Shown here piece after piece: positions 26,620 to 38,800 of a DNA stretch of 64,000 nucleotides. The notes beneath the pieces were generated by a model that did no database searches, was not told where the DNA came from, and was given only the letters and a program-made list of their open reading frames with translations. The position numbers were made by a program, and so were the translations under genes. How positions within the stretch are numbered: the stretch's first letter is position 1; the number at the start of each line of letters is the position of its first letter. Source of the stretch: an uncultured Prevotellaceae bacterium (GTDB taxonomy: Bacteria > Bacteroidota > Bacteroidia > Bacteroidales > Bacteroidaceae); contig CAMVIB010000012.1 in assembly GCA_947167455.1 (NCBI GenBank), positions 1-64,000 on the forward strand, given 5' to 3'.

Positions 26620-28839
26620 ATGAAGAGGACAGTCTCAACCTTAATACTTGCCGTCGTAAGTTGCTCGCTGCTGACGGCACAGACCCAGTTTGGCGACGGC
26701 ACGCTGACAGTGACACCCGTGGCACATAATGCCGTTCGCATTCACTACCGTACGGCCAGCGTCCCGAACCTCGACTTGCCAGAATGGCTCTATGTAAGCC
26801 AGAGAACGGCCGAGAAGAGTGACATCGTCACTGACATCAACGCACGCCGCAAGGTGGTGACAGTGAAAGACAGACGCGGAAACACAGTGTTCAGGGCCAC
26901 GGCCCACGACCTTCGCCCCACGCATCCCGGCTTCATGCCTGCCGACGCCACCGTGGGCGAGGCAACGCTGACCTTCGACTCACCAAAGGGTGAGCGCCTT
27001 TTTGGCCTCGGGCAGTTCCAGGATGGCTTTGCCGACGTGCGCGGCCTCTCGCGACGTCTCACGCAGGTCAATACGCAAATCTCACTGCCTTTGCTCATCT
27101 CAAACAAGGGCTACGGCATACTATGGAATAACTATGGCCTCACGGAGTTTAACCCCTGTGCCAACAGTGTCAGCCTCGCACGCCGCGAGGGTGGGGGAGA
27201 ACAGGAGGTGGTGAATGTCACATCCACCGAGGGCGGCCGCCGCGAAGTGCGGCAAAGGAATGTCTTCGAGGCCGACATCGACATTCCCGCAACAGCCGAC
27301 TATGCCATTATGCTCGATGTGGGACAGAAAATGGCACGACGCCACAACCTCGTCATCGACGGGCAGACGGTCATCGAGATGCAGAATGTGTGGCTACCTC
27401 CAACGGCATCGGACATCGTACACCTCAAGCGAGGACGCCACCACGTCACAGCAGAACTCACCCACGACGACCGCCCCACCTTATATTATAATAAGGTAGA
27501 GGCTGCCACGACTTTCCGCTCGCCAGTGGCGGGGGCAGTGGACTATACCGTCTTCGTCGGTACGCCAGACGAAATCATTGCCACATATCGCAGGCTCACG
27601 GGAGAGGCACCGCTCATACCGTCGTGGGCTTTGGGATACATACACTGCCGCGAACGCTTCCACTCTCAGCAGGAAATTCTTGAGACGGCAAACACCTTCC
27701 GACAGCGCAAGCTCCCTGTCAGTGTCATCGTGCAGGACTGGCAGTGGTGGGGACGTCACGGATGGAACGCCATGCGCTTCGACGAAGAGCACTACCCCGA
27801 CCCGAAGGCTCTCACCGACAGCCTGCACGCCATGGACATGCGTCTCATGCTCAGCGTGTGGTCGAAGATTGACCGGCGCAGTGAGGTGGGGCAGCAGATG
27901 GAGCGTGATGCCTTCTATATCCCGGGTACCGACTGGATAGACTTCTTCAACCCCGCAGCCGCTGCTGCATACTGGGCTAACTTCCGTGACAAGCTGGTGC
28001 CGCTGGGCATCGATGCATGGTGGCAGGATGCCACGGAGCCGGAGAACGATGACCTCGCAGGCCGACGTGTGAATGCTGGACGCTGGCCCGGAGAACTCGT
28101 GCGTAACGTATATCCGCTGCTCGTCAACAAGACTGTTTATGAAGGCCTCAGAGAGTACTATGCCACATCGGCAGAACCCCAGCGCATACCATTCATCCTC
28201 ACTCGCAGTGGCTTTCCGGGCATACAGCGCTACGGAGCGGCACTGTGGAGCGGCGACGTCGGCAATGACTGGGAGACACTGCGACGTCAGATTATCGCAG
28301 GACTTGGCGTTCAGGCTGCCGGCGTGCCATGGTGGACATACGATGCCGGAGGCTTCTTTCGTCCGGGCGACCAGTACACCAACAAACAGTATATAGAGCG
28401 AATGCTGCGATGGATAGAGACGAGCGTCTTCCTCCCGCTGATGCGCGTCCACGGCTATATGAGCGACACCGAGCCATGGCGCTACGGCGATGAAGCACTG
28501 AGCGTAATCACACAGTGTCTCAACGAGCGTGAGCGGATGCGGCCATATCTCGAACGGTGTGCCAGGCGTGTGGCCGAAGAGGGCTATACTATCATGCGAC
28601 CGCTCGTGTTCGACTTTGCCGACGATGACGAGGCTCTTCGTCAGGACACGGAGTATATGTTCGGACCCGACTTCCTCGTCTGTCCAATAACACAGCCCGA
28701 TGTCAGGGAGTGGCGGTGCTACCTGCCGCGGAATGCTGGCGGCTGGCGGCACAAGTACTCGGACAAACACTATGCCGGAGGACAATATGTCAACGTGCCT
28801 GTTGAAATGGCGCACATTCCTGTCTTCGTCAGGGAGTAA
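26620..28839 (+). CDS. GH31 alpha-xylosidase-type glycoside hydrolase
   Basis: A secreted 739-residue GH31 enzyme. Signal peptide MKRTVSTLILAVVSCSLLTA. The N-terminal galactose-mutarotase-like domain covers about 20-190. A PA14-like insert follows at about 200-290 (RQRNVFEADIDIPATADYAIMLDVGQ), as in Xyl31A-type alpha-xylosidases. The catalytic barrel has the nucleophile at D470 in DAWWQDATEPEND and acid/base at D546 in LWSGDVGNDWE. Beta-domains close the chain. It would release alpha-xylosyl or related units from decorated xylan or xyloglucan fragments. The ATG at 26620 is chosen for the signal peptide over an in-frame ATG 51 bp upstream. It belongs to the enzyme operon. Confidence 0.9.
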   Translation: MKRTVSTLILAVVSCSLLTAQTQFGDGTLTVTPVAHNAVRIHYRTASVPNLDLPEWLYVSQRTAEKSDIVTDINARRKVVTVKDRRGNTVFRATAHDLRPTHPGFMPADATVGEATLTFDSPKGERLFGLGQFQDGFADVRGLSRRLTQVNTQISLPLLISNKGYGILWNNYGLTEFNPCANSVSLARREGGGEQEVVNVTSTEGGRREVRQRNVFEADIDIPATADYAIMLDVGQKMARRHNLVIDGQTVIEMQNVWLPPTASDIVHLKRGRHHVTAELTHDDRPTLYYNKVEAATTFRSPVAGAVDYTVFVGTPDEIIATYRRLTGEAPLIPSWALGYIHCRERFHSQQEILETANTFRQRKLPVSVIVQDWQWWGRHGWNAMRFDEEHYPDPKALTDSLHAMDMRLMLSVWSKIDRRSEVGQQMERDAFYIPGTDWIDFFNPAAAAAYWANFRDKLVPLGIDAWWQDATEPENDDLAGRRVNAGRWPGELVRNVYPLLVNKTVYEGLREYYATSAEPQRIPFILTRSGFPGIQRYGAALWSGDVGNDWETLRRQIIAGLGVQAAGVPWWTYDAGGFFRPGDQYTNKQYIERMLRWIETSVFLPLMRVHGYMSDTEPWRYGDEALSVITQCLNERERMRPYLERCARRVAEEGYTIMRPLVFDFADDDEALRQDTEYMFGPDFLVCPITQPDVREWRCYLPRNAGGWRHKYSDKHYAGGQYVNVPVEMAHIPVFVRE

Positions 28840-28850
28840 TGCCTCGAACG

Positions 28851-28922
28851 AATGACTTACGACTTTTGACAAATGACTCATAACTCATGACTTTCGACTT
28901 TATGACTTTTAACTCACGACTT
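28851..28922. repeat. short imperfect direct repeats (TGACTT type)
   Basis: The gap between the GH31 and GH43 genes is almost wholly made of variants of ATGACTTACGACTTTTGAC, ATGACTCATAACTC and ATGACTTTCGACTT. It reads as an AT-rich low-complexity repeat with a period of about 8-10 bases. In-frame ATGs within it are unlikely starts. Confidence 0.6.
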
Positions 28923-30404
28923 ATGATATATCGTTTTCTTACATTGACACTGAGCCTGCTCACAGCAGGTACAACATGTGTCATGGCCCAGGGCAATGCC
29001 CCGAAGCCTACACCGGCACAGCTCGCCGCTGCAGCCCACTACCGGAACCCTATCGTGCAGACGTGCTTCACCACCGACCCGGCACCCCTCGTCGTGGGAG
29101 ACTCTGTACTCTACGTCTTCACTGGACATGACGAAGACCGGGCTGACTTCTTCTGGATGCAGGAATGGCGAGTATATAGCACACGTGACATGGTAAATTG
29201 GACAGACCATGGCTCGCCACTCGCCCTCGAAGACTTCGCATGGGCCGACGACCGCGCATGGGCTCCGCAGTGTGTGGAACGCGACGGCAAGTTCTATTTC
29301 TATGTCTGCGCACACTCGCGTCTGTCGGGAGGTATGGCTATAGGCGTCGCCGTCAGCGACAAGCCCGAGGGGCCGTACCGCGATGCCATCGGCAAGCCGC
29401 TATACGAGAACGGCTCATGGGATCACATCGACCCCACGGCATTCATCGACGACGACGGACAGGCATGGCTCGCATGGGGAAATCCTAGGGTCTATATCCT
29501 CAAGCTCGGACGTGATATGATAAGTATTGATGGCGACGTTCACACGCTCGACATGACAGAGGAGGCCTTCGGCTCGCCGGCAATGAACGAGCGCGAGAAG
29601 GGCAGGACGTATCGCGACAGCTATGTCGAGGGGCCGTGGCTGACAAAGGTACGTGCCGTAGGCAAGAAGAAAATCAAGAACCCTTACCGACTTATGTATG
29701 CTGCCGGAGGCGTGCCCGAGCACATCAGCTACAGCTCAGCACCTTCGCCCCTCGGACCGTGGCACTATGAGGGTGTGATAATGCCGCTCGGCGGAACGGA
29801 GTCGTTCACTAACCACAGCGGACTGGCATACTTCAAGGGGCACGACTACTTCTTCTACCATACCGCACATCTGCCGGGAGGAGGTGGCTTCGCTCGCAGC
29901 GCATCTGTCGAGGAGTTTCAGTTCAATGCCGACGGCACCTTCCCAACCATACTGCCGACACGTGAGGGTGTGAGACCTATAGCGACATTCTGCCCATACC
30001 GGCGTGTCGAGGCTGAGACGATGGCCTACAGCTATGGCCTGCGTACCGACCAGTTCTATCCGAATGGACTTGGCACAGCACCTTCCGTGTATGTCTCAGA
30101 CATTCATGATGGCGACTGGCTGCGTCTCGACAGCGTTGACTTCACTCGGACTGCGCCGCGCCGCATCACGGCAAGTGCTGCCACAGGACTCCGAGGCGGC
30201 ACAATGGAGCTGCGAGCCGACAGCATCGGCGGACAGCTCATCGCCTCACTCCACATCGGCCCTACGGGAGGGTGGGAGAAGTGGCAGGACTTTACGGCAG
30301 AAACAAATACCGACATCTCGGGTGTGCATGACCTATATATAGTATTCCGTGGACGCAAAGGCCCAAAGCTCTTCAACATCGACTGGTGGCAGCTCGGAAG
30401 GTAA
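28923..30404 (+). CDS. GH43 glycosidase with C-terminal CBM6
   Basis: A secreted protein of 493 residues from the ATG at 28923 (MIYRFLTLTLSLLTAGTTCVMAQ signal peptide). The five-bladed propeller shows the GH43 triad: D52 in CFTTDPAP (general base), D170 in SWDHIDPTAF (pKa modulator) and E236 in SYVEGPWL (general acid). Residues about 360-490 are a CBM6 sandwich (YRRVEAETMAYSYGLRTD to GPKLFNIDWWQLGR), a module that often binds xylan. GH43-CBM6 enzymes are mostly arabinoxylan arabinofuranosidases or xylosidases. Fourth gene of the operon, between GH31 and the double esterase. Confidence 0.9.
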   Translation: MIYRFLTLTLSLLTAGTTCVMAQGNAPKPTPAQLAAAAHYRNPIVQTCFTTDPAPLVVGDSVLYVFTGHDEDRADFFWMQEWRVYSTRDMVNWTDHGSPLALEDFAWADDRAWAPQCVERDGKFYFYVCAHSRLSGGMAIGVAVSDKPEGPYRDAIGKPLYENGSWDHIDPTAFIDDDGQAWLAWGNPRVYILKLGRDMISIDGDVHTLDMTEEAFGSPAMNEREKGRTYRDSYVEGPWLTKVRAVGKKKIKNPYRLMYAAGGVPEHISYSSAPSPLGPWHYEGVIMPLGGTESFTNHSGLAYFKGHDYFFYHTAHLPGGGGFARSASVEEFQFNADGTFPTILPTREGVRPIATFCPYRRVEAETMAYSYGLRTDQFYPNGLGTAPSVYVSDIHDGDWLRLDSVDFTRTAPRRITASAATGLRGGTMELRADSIGGQLIASLHIGPTGGWEKWQDFTAETNTDISGVHDLYIVFRGRKGPKLFNIDWWQLGR

Positions 30405-32426
<2,022 letters not shown>

Positions 32427-32812
32427 CGGACGTAGCTGGCGCGCAACCACATTCAGCGTCAGGCAATGAAATGCAGACTTACTAATAATGCTACATGTAG
32501 CCGTTGTGATGGAATTCGATTCTGTACAACGAGCTACGTGTAGGCGTATGTGTGTCGTGCGTAAATATAACTCACATACTCATGTACGTGCAAATTTCTT
32601 ACAGACTGGCTGCTGCCATATAGGTTTAATATTTAAGTGTTAAACAAACTTAAATAAATACGATTTCTTGAGACAGATTTAATGTTTAATTATAAAAAAG
32701 CCTTAATTTTGGGCGCTTGTAAAGCAACTTTTACCAATATAAACGACATTTTATTATTCATAGATATACACTTACCGAAACAGTAAACAATAATTAATAA
32801 ACTCAATTTCAA
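32427..32812 (+). promoter_or_regulatory. regulatory region upstream of the FAS1-SusCD operon
   Basis: 386 bp without a gene. It holds a -7 box TAATTTTG at 32704-32711, giving a leader of roughly 95 nt before the FAS1 gene. Upstream, at 32632-32654, is a symmetrical site TTTAAGT-9 bp-ACTTAAA, a plausible operator for a dimeric regulator. CTACATGTAG near 32490 and ACGAGCTACGTGTAG near 32530 are further small symmetrical motifs. The last 200 bp are very AT-rich. The long leader is typical of SusC operons that are controlled after initiation. Confidence 0.55.
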
Positions 32813-35800
32813 ATGTGTATGAGAAACCGTTTTAGCACTACTGCTAAGCACACGGCACACGCTCTATGCGTGCTTGCTGCGTGTGGACTTTCATGGGCAT
32901 GCTCTGATGACTACAAGTGGGATGATGAGAAACCCACATGGCTCAATTCGAGTATCTATGAGAGTCTGCAAGAAGGCATGAAGGACGATAATGGGCAAGT
33001 CATCCACACGTTCAGCAACTATTTGAGACTGTTGGACGACAAGGATGTGAACCCCGAAGGTGTCCGAAACCTGAAAGACGTGTTGAGTAAGACTGGCTCC
33101 AAGACTGTGTTCGTGGCTGACGACAATGCTTGGCAGCAGTTCTTTCAGCGCAATGCTACTCTACCTGCCAACAACCCTTGGCACAATGCCACGAGCTACG
33201 AGCGTCTGAGCGCAGCGCAGAAGAAGCTGCTCATCCACACGTCGATGCTCAACAATGCCATCGTCATGGAGAACCTCGCCAGCAGCGACGGAAATGGTAC
33301 CGATGCACCGATGCGCGGTCAATATATGCGTCGATACACTGATGTCGATCTCGTCGATTCCGTGACATTCCTTCCGGCAGAGGAGGTGCCCACCACCTTC
33401 AACCCCGACGACGATACCAACCGCAACTTCTGGAAGGAGTTTGACACACGCAACGGAGGGAAAGGCATATATCTCGTCATGGACTCGACACGCTCGATGA
33501 TGCTGCACTTCACACAGGAGCACATGGCCAACCACCTCATCACGAACGATGACTTCCGCCGCTTCATGGGGCGTGACCGTGCCACACGCGACGTGCATAT
33601 CTATGATGCTCTGCTACTCAAACAGGACGGTGTGGCAGAGAACGGTTACGTCAACCTCACGGAGAAAGTGGTGACACCGCTGCCCAACATGGCTGAACTT
33701 ATCCGTACTAACGGCAAGACCAACATCTTCAGCCACATGCTCGACAGATTCTCATATCCCTATCAGAACACTGCCGTCACCGAGAACTACAAGAAGTTGC
33801 ATCCTGAATTCAACGGCATCATCTACACAAAACGCTACTTCTCACTCGTCGGTGCCGGCAACAAGAGCCAGACTCTGACACCGACCGGCAAGGCGTTCGA
33901 CACAGAAGCTTATCTGCAGTTCGACCCGGGATGGAACGAGTTCCGCAACGAATACGACGCACGCGAGGACATGGCTGCCATGTTCGTGCCTAACGATGAG
34001 GCCATGCTGGAGTACTTCTCCGAAGGAGGCGCAGGATGGCAGCTCGTGCAGACCTATGCTACCGACCCATACGCCGAAGTCAATCCCAACGACCTCACAA
34101 CACTGTATCAGAAGATTGACATGGTGCCGCTGTCCACGCTCTACAAGCTCATCAACGTCATCATGTTCCCGTCGTTCAACGGCTCCGTGCCCAGCAAAAT
34201 GACACAGCTGCGTGACTATGAGTCGCAGGAGAATATGTTCACTCCCGACGATGTCAACGAGATAGACACTTGTATGCTCGCTTGCAACGGCGCTGTCTAT
34301 GTGATGAACAAAGTATATGGTCCGGCGTCATACATCTCTGTGGCAGCACCGGCCAACATCAGCAAGACCAATATGATCATGAAGTGGGCCATCAACAACG
34401 GTGCCGACCAGAGCAACGACCAGATGCACCTGAACTACTCGGCATACCTCATGGCTATGCGCTCGCAGTTCACCTTCTTCCTCACAAGCGACGAAGCTCT
34501 GACACGATGCTACGACCCCGTAAGCCTCACAAACCAGCACCCGCGTGTCATACGCTTCTCTTATATTAACAACACTGCACTGCCTGTGCAGATAGGTAAG
34601 ATCAACTACCGCTACGACCCGGCGAATGGCACCATCGGCGAACAATATCGCAGTGATGAGCTCGCAAAGTCTGAGCTTATCAACCGCCTGAAGGACATCC
34701 TGGAGAGCCACACCATCGTGCACGACGGAACAAACCCCATCGACAACGAGGACGAATACTATGTGGCTAAGAACTACTCGGCACTGAAGGTCACAAAGGA
34801 CGACCAGCACCGCGTTACCAAGGTCCAGGGAGGATTCCAGCTGGAGAATGAGCGCGCAGGTATCGTCGGCGGCGACCGTGGCACAGTGGAGGTGGGCGTC
34901 ACGCCGTCAAACACCAACAAAATGGCCAACGGTACAACGTTCGTCATCGATGATTCGCCAATATTGCCCACCAGTAAGAGTATATATAATATTATTAATA
35001 AGGAGTTCGGCGAACAGTGCAGCAGCTTCTATGACCTCACGGATATGAACATCTATGAGGAGGTCATTAAGGCTTGCGGCCTTAAGCTCAATAAGATCAA
35101 TGTCTGGCTAGACGGTAATTCCGGCGGTGGCATTGACTACAACGTCAAGTTCTTCAGCAACTACGGCTACACTGTCTTCGTGCCCACAAACGACGCTATC
35201 GAGCGTGCACGCCAGAACGGACTTGCCACCTGGGACGATATCTTGGCAGACTACGAGAGCCTGCCCGAGGATGAGGACGGAACAGGAAAACGCATCCTCA
35301 ACGGCGCCGACTCTCTGCGCTTGCAGGCAAAAATCACATTCCTCAGCAACTTCGTGCGTGCACACTTCGTGGACAATAGCATCTTCGCCGACAAGAGCGA
35401 GCGTCCGGAAGACGAGTATGTTACTTCAAGCTACGACACTGAGCTCGGCTCGTTCGTCAAGGTGCATATCAGCCGTCAGAAAGTAGGAGGAGAGACAACA
35501 CTCTTCGTACGCGACGATCAGGGCGGCGAGAAGTTCCCCGTAGCCGGCAACCTGAAGAACATCATGGCACGTGACGTCACATGCTTGAAAGACCCCAACG
35601 GCGACTATAGCGGTTCGAAATTTTCACCGACAGGGAAGTCAAACATGAATAACATCGTCGTGCAGAGCGCAAGCTACGCCGTCGTCCACCAGATTGACGG
35701 CGTGCTCAACCATACACACCTCGAAAACGGACAATATCCCCAGTTCGACACCGTAAGCGAGTGCAAGGCCTACCTGCGCCAGCACCCCATCGTGGACATC

Positions 35801-35860
35801 GAGTATGACGAGCCCGTGGGAGACACTATGCGCAAGGTTAAGAAATGTGTCATCCGATAA
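32813..35860 (+). CDS. large FAS1 (fasciclin) domain surface lipoprotein
   Basis: A 1015-residue lipoprotein, first gene of the SusCD operon. The signal peptide ends LSWAC, with C30 followed by SDDYKWDDE, an acidic stretch like the Bacteroidota signal for surface exposure; LAAC ending at C24 is an alternative lipobox. FAS1 modules can be seen at about 40-270 (FSNYLRLLDDKDV, LKDVLSKTGSKTVFVADDNAWQQFF) and again near 285-510. A further FAS1-like block with the classic phrase VFVPTNDAIERA lies near 785-800, ending with a VHQIDGVLNHTH strand at about 950. Its place beside SusC/SusD suggests a glycan-binding or adhesion role equivalent to SusE/F, but no binding site is recognisable. The start may be ATG at 32819. 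Confidence 0.85.
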   Translation: MCMRNRFSTTAKHTAHALCVLAACGLSWACSDDYKWDDEKPTWLNSSIYESLQEGMKDDNGQVIHTFSNYLRLLDDKDVNPEGVRNLKDVLSKTGSKTVFVADDNAWQQFFQRNATLPANNPWHNATSYERLSAAQKKLLIHTSMLNNAIVMENLASSDGNGTDAPMRGQYMRRYTDVDLVDSVTFLPAEEVPTTFNPDDDTNRNFWKEFDTRNGGKGIYLVMDSTRSMMLHFTQEHMANHLITNDDFRRFMGRDRATRDVHIYDALLLKQDGVAENGYVNLTEKVVTPLPNMAELIRTNGKTNIFSHMLDRFSYPYQNTAVTENYKKLHPEFNGIIYTKRYFSLVGAGNKSQTLTPTGKAFDTEAYLQFDPGWNEFRNEYDAREDMAAMFVPNDEAMLEYFSEGGAGWQLVQTYATDPYAEVNPNDLTTLYQKIDMVPLSTLYKLINVIMFPSFNGSVPSKMTQLRDYESQENMFTPDDVNEIDTCMLACNGAVYVMNKVYGPASYISVAAPANISKTNMIMKWAINNGADQSNDQMHLNYSAYLMAMRSQFTFFLTSDEALTRCYDPVSLTNQHPRVIRFSYINNTALPVQIGKINYRYDPANGTIGEQYRSDELAKSELINRLKDILESHTIVHDGTNPIDNEDEYYVAKNYSALKVTKDDQHRVTKVQGGFQLENERAGIVGGDRGTVEVGVTPSNTNKMANGTTFVIDDSPILPTSKSIYNIINKEFGEQCSSFYDLTDMNIYEEVIKACGLKLNKINVWLDGNSGGGIDYNVKFFSNYGYTVFVPTNDAIERARQNGLATWDDILADYESLPEDEDGTGKRILNGADSLRLQAKITFLSNFVRAHFVDNSIFADKSERPEDEYVTSSYDTELGSFVKVHISRQKVGGETTLFVRDDQGGEKFPVAGNLKNIMARDVTCLKDPNGDYSGSKFSPTGKSNMNNIVVQSASYAVVHQIDGVLNHTHLENGQYPQFDTVSECKAYLRQHPIVDIEYDEPVGDTMRKVKKCVIR

Positions 35861-35874
35861 ATACACTTAGCATT

Positions 35875-38800
35875 ATGAATAGACTGATAAAATTCCTACT
35901 GTTCTGGACAATCTTCCTGACAGCAACTAACGTCAGCGCACAGAAGCGTATCTCTGGTACCGTAGCGGATGACATCGACGTCGTGATTGGCGCCAACGTC
36001 GTGGAGCGTGACAAGAACAACCGTATTGTCAGCGCAACGGTCACCGATATGAACGGTAACTTCACACTGAATATCAAAGACCCTAACAACAACCTCACTG
36101 TGTCCTTCATGGGATATAAGCCCTGGTCGCAAAAGATAGGCACACGTACAGTCTTCAAAATCACCCTTGAGGACAATACCAAGGTGATGAAGGAAGTGAA
36201 GGTCGTGGGAAAGAAAAAGCAGCAGAGCGGCGGACTCTCGATTCCCGTTCGTGAGCTCGCAGGTGCCACACAGACATTCTCCATGGACGAGATGCAGGGT
36301 ATGGCATTCGAGTCGGTTGACCAAGCCCTGCAAGGTCAGATCGCAGGTCTCGACATCGTGGCAAACTCCGGTAACCTCGGTTCCGGTACCACCATGCGTC
36401 TGCGTGGTACATCCACCATCAACGGCAACGCACAGCCGCTTATCGTCGTCAACGACCACATCTTCGAACTCCCGGAGGATGCGCAGAGCGTCAACTTCGA
36501 GGATATGGACAACGAGGAGCAGTTCTCAACCCTGCTCAACGTCAACCCCGAGGACATCGAGAGCATCGAGGTGCTGAAGGACGCATCCACAGCTAAGTGG
36601 GGTTCTCGAGGCGCCAACGGTGTCATAGAGATTAAGCTGCGCCGCGGTCACCGTGGCCCGACAAACGTAACCTTCTCCTATAAGTTCAACGGCACATGGC
36701 AGCCCGACGGCTACAAGATGCTCGATGGTGACGGTTACACCATGATGCTCAAGGAGGCATACTACAACCCCCAGCAGCATGCCACCACCATACCCGAGCT
36801 CGACTACAACAACAACCTCACCGACATCTACGGACATTACTCCAAAAACACCGACTGGATCGACCAGGTGCGTCAGTTCGGTAAGGAGCACAAGTGGTAT
36901 GTCACGCTCTCGGGTGGCGGCGAGAAGGCCACGTTCCGTGTCAGTGCCGGCTACGACAAGAGCACGGGTTCCATCATTGCACAGAAGCTCAACCGCTTCA
37001 CCACACAGACAGCACTCGACTACTGGGTCAGCGACCGCATCAAGTTCCAGTCGAACATCAGCCTGACATTCACCACCAACTATAAGAACAACCCCAACGA
37101 CATCCTCGGACGTGCATACACCGCTATGCCTAACATGGCTGTCGATGAACTGATGGCACAGAATGTTGACGGCACTCTGACGTATCTGCCCACCGGACGC
37201 TACTTCAACATGCTGCCGCTCGACCTCTCCAACGACAACGACAGCCACCACACCAGCTACCAGCTGCGTGACATGTTCATCAACGGTAACCCTGTGGCAT
37301 ACGCTTATGGCGGATGGAACAAGGAGAAGCAGTACAACCTCACACCGCAGTTCAACATCGAGTATAAGTTCCTCGGTAAGGACGACGAGCACACACAGCT
37401 AAACTATCGTGGTGACGTACAGCTCAATATCTACAACACCAGCAACGACCGCTACCTGCCTGCCGAGCTGCGCACCATGGACTGGGTCTATGGTGACACC
37501 AACGGACAGAGCTGGGATAACGTCAAGCACCCCAACAACCGTAACGTCGTGGGCAACTCTGAGTATAAGAGCCTCGAGTTCACAACACGCCACGACCTCG
37601 CCTTCTACCCTCACTTCAACAACGAGGACTGGAGTGCGAGCGGCTTGGCACGATGGGAGATGAAAAGCGGACAGAGCAGTAACCAGAATACCGGACTCTG
37701 GAACGTTCCCACGGGCATCACCGACCCCACCGTCAATGCTCTTCTCACAGACATAGCTGCCAGCAACAACGAGTGGCGCGAGACGAGCTTCTTCCTTCAG
37801 GCTCATGCCTCCTACAAGAGTAAGTACAACCTCGACGTCTCTGTGCGTTGGGACGGCTCTACGGCCTTCGGCAAGGGCAATCGCTTCGGCACATTCCCCT
37901 TCATCGGTCTCCGCTGGAACGTAAGCGACGAGTCATTCATGAAGTGGTCAAGCAAGGTGATCTCTATGCTCGCTATTCGTCCGACATGGGGTATCACCGG
38001 TAACACCGGAGGCGGCGGCTTCTCACAATATAATAAGTACGGCACCGCTGGCTTCTACAACCGCCACACCGTCATCGTACCTGAGAACCTCTCGCTGCGC
38101 TCCATACGCTGGGAGAAGACGCGCAAGCTCAACCTCGGCTTCAACCTCGGCCTCTTCGATGACCTGTTGAACTTCGAACTCGACATCTACGACCACAAGA
38201 CGACAGACCTCATCATGCACGGACAGCGCATAGCCTCTGCCAACGGCTTCAGCTCGCTCGACAAGATGAATGGCGGCACGATGCGCAACAAGGGTTGGGA
38301 CCTCAACTTCCACACGGGATGGTTTGCCAAGGTCGGCAAGTTCTCCCTCAAGCTCCGTGCCAACATCGCACAGAACTTCAACGAGGTCGAAGAGATGGAT
38401 CCCCTCATCCTCGATGCCCTCAACCCCAACGAGACTTATCAGCCTGCCAACCTTCAGTACGATGCCCTGCGCCGTGTGCAGGTGGGCAACGCTCTCGGTT
38501 CCATCTACGGTCTGAAATACAAGGGCGTTTATCGCTATGACTATGACCACAGCGGCTACACTCAGTCGTCATGGTATCGCTACGGACAGTATGAGGTCGA
38601 TGCCAATGGCAACACCTTCAGCAATTACACCGATGCCATACTCCATGGCACTGGCTATGACGCTCAGGGCAACCCCATCAACACGGCATCGGCAGCTGCC
38701 CACCGTGGCGAGAATGCTACATGTCCTATCGCCTATGATGCCAACGGCAACATGCTTACCGACCAGCGTGGAGACCCGCTTCAGTTCTACTATGCTTATA

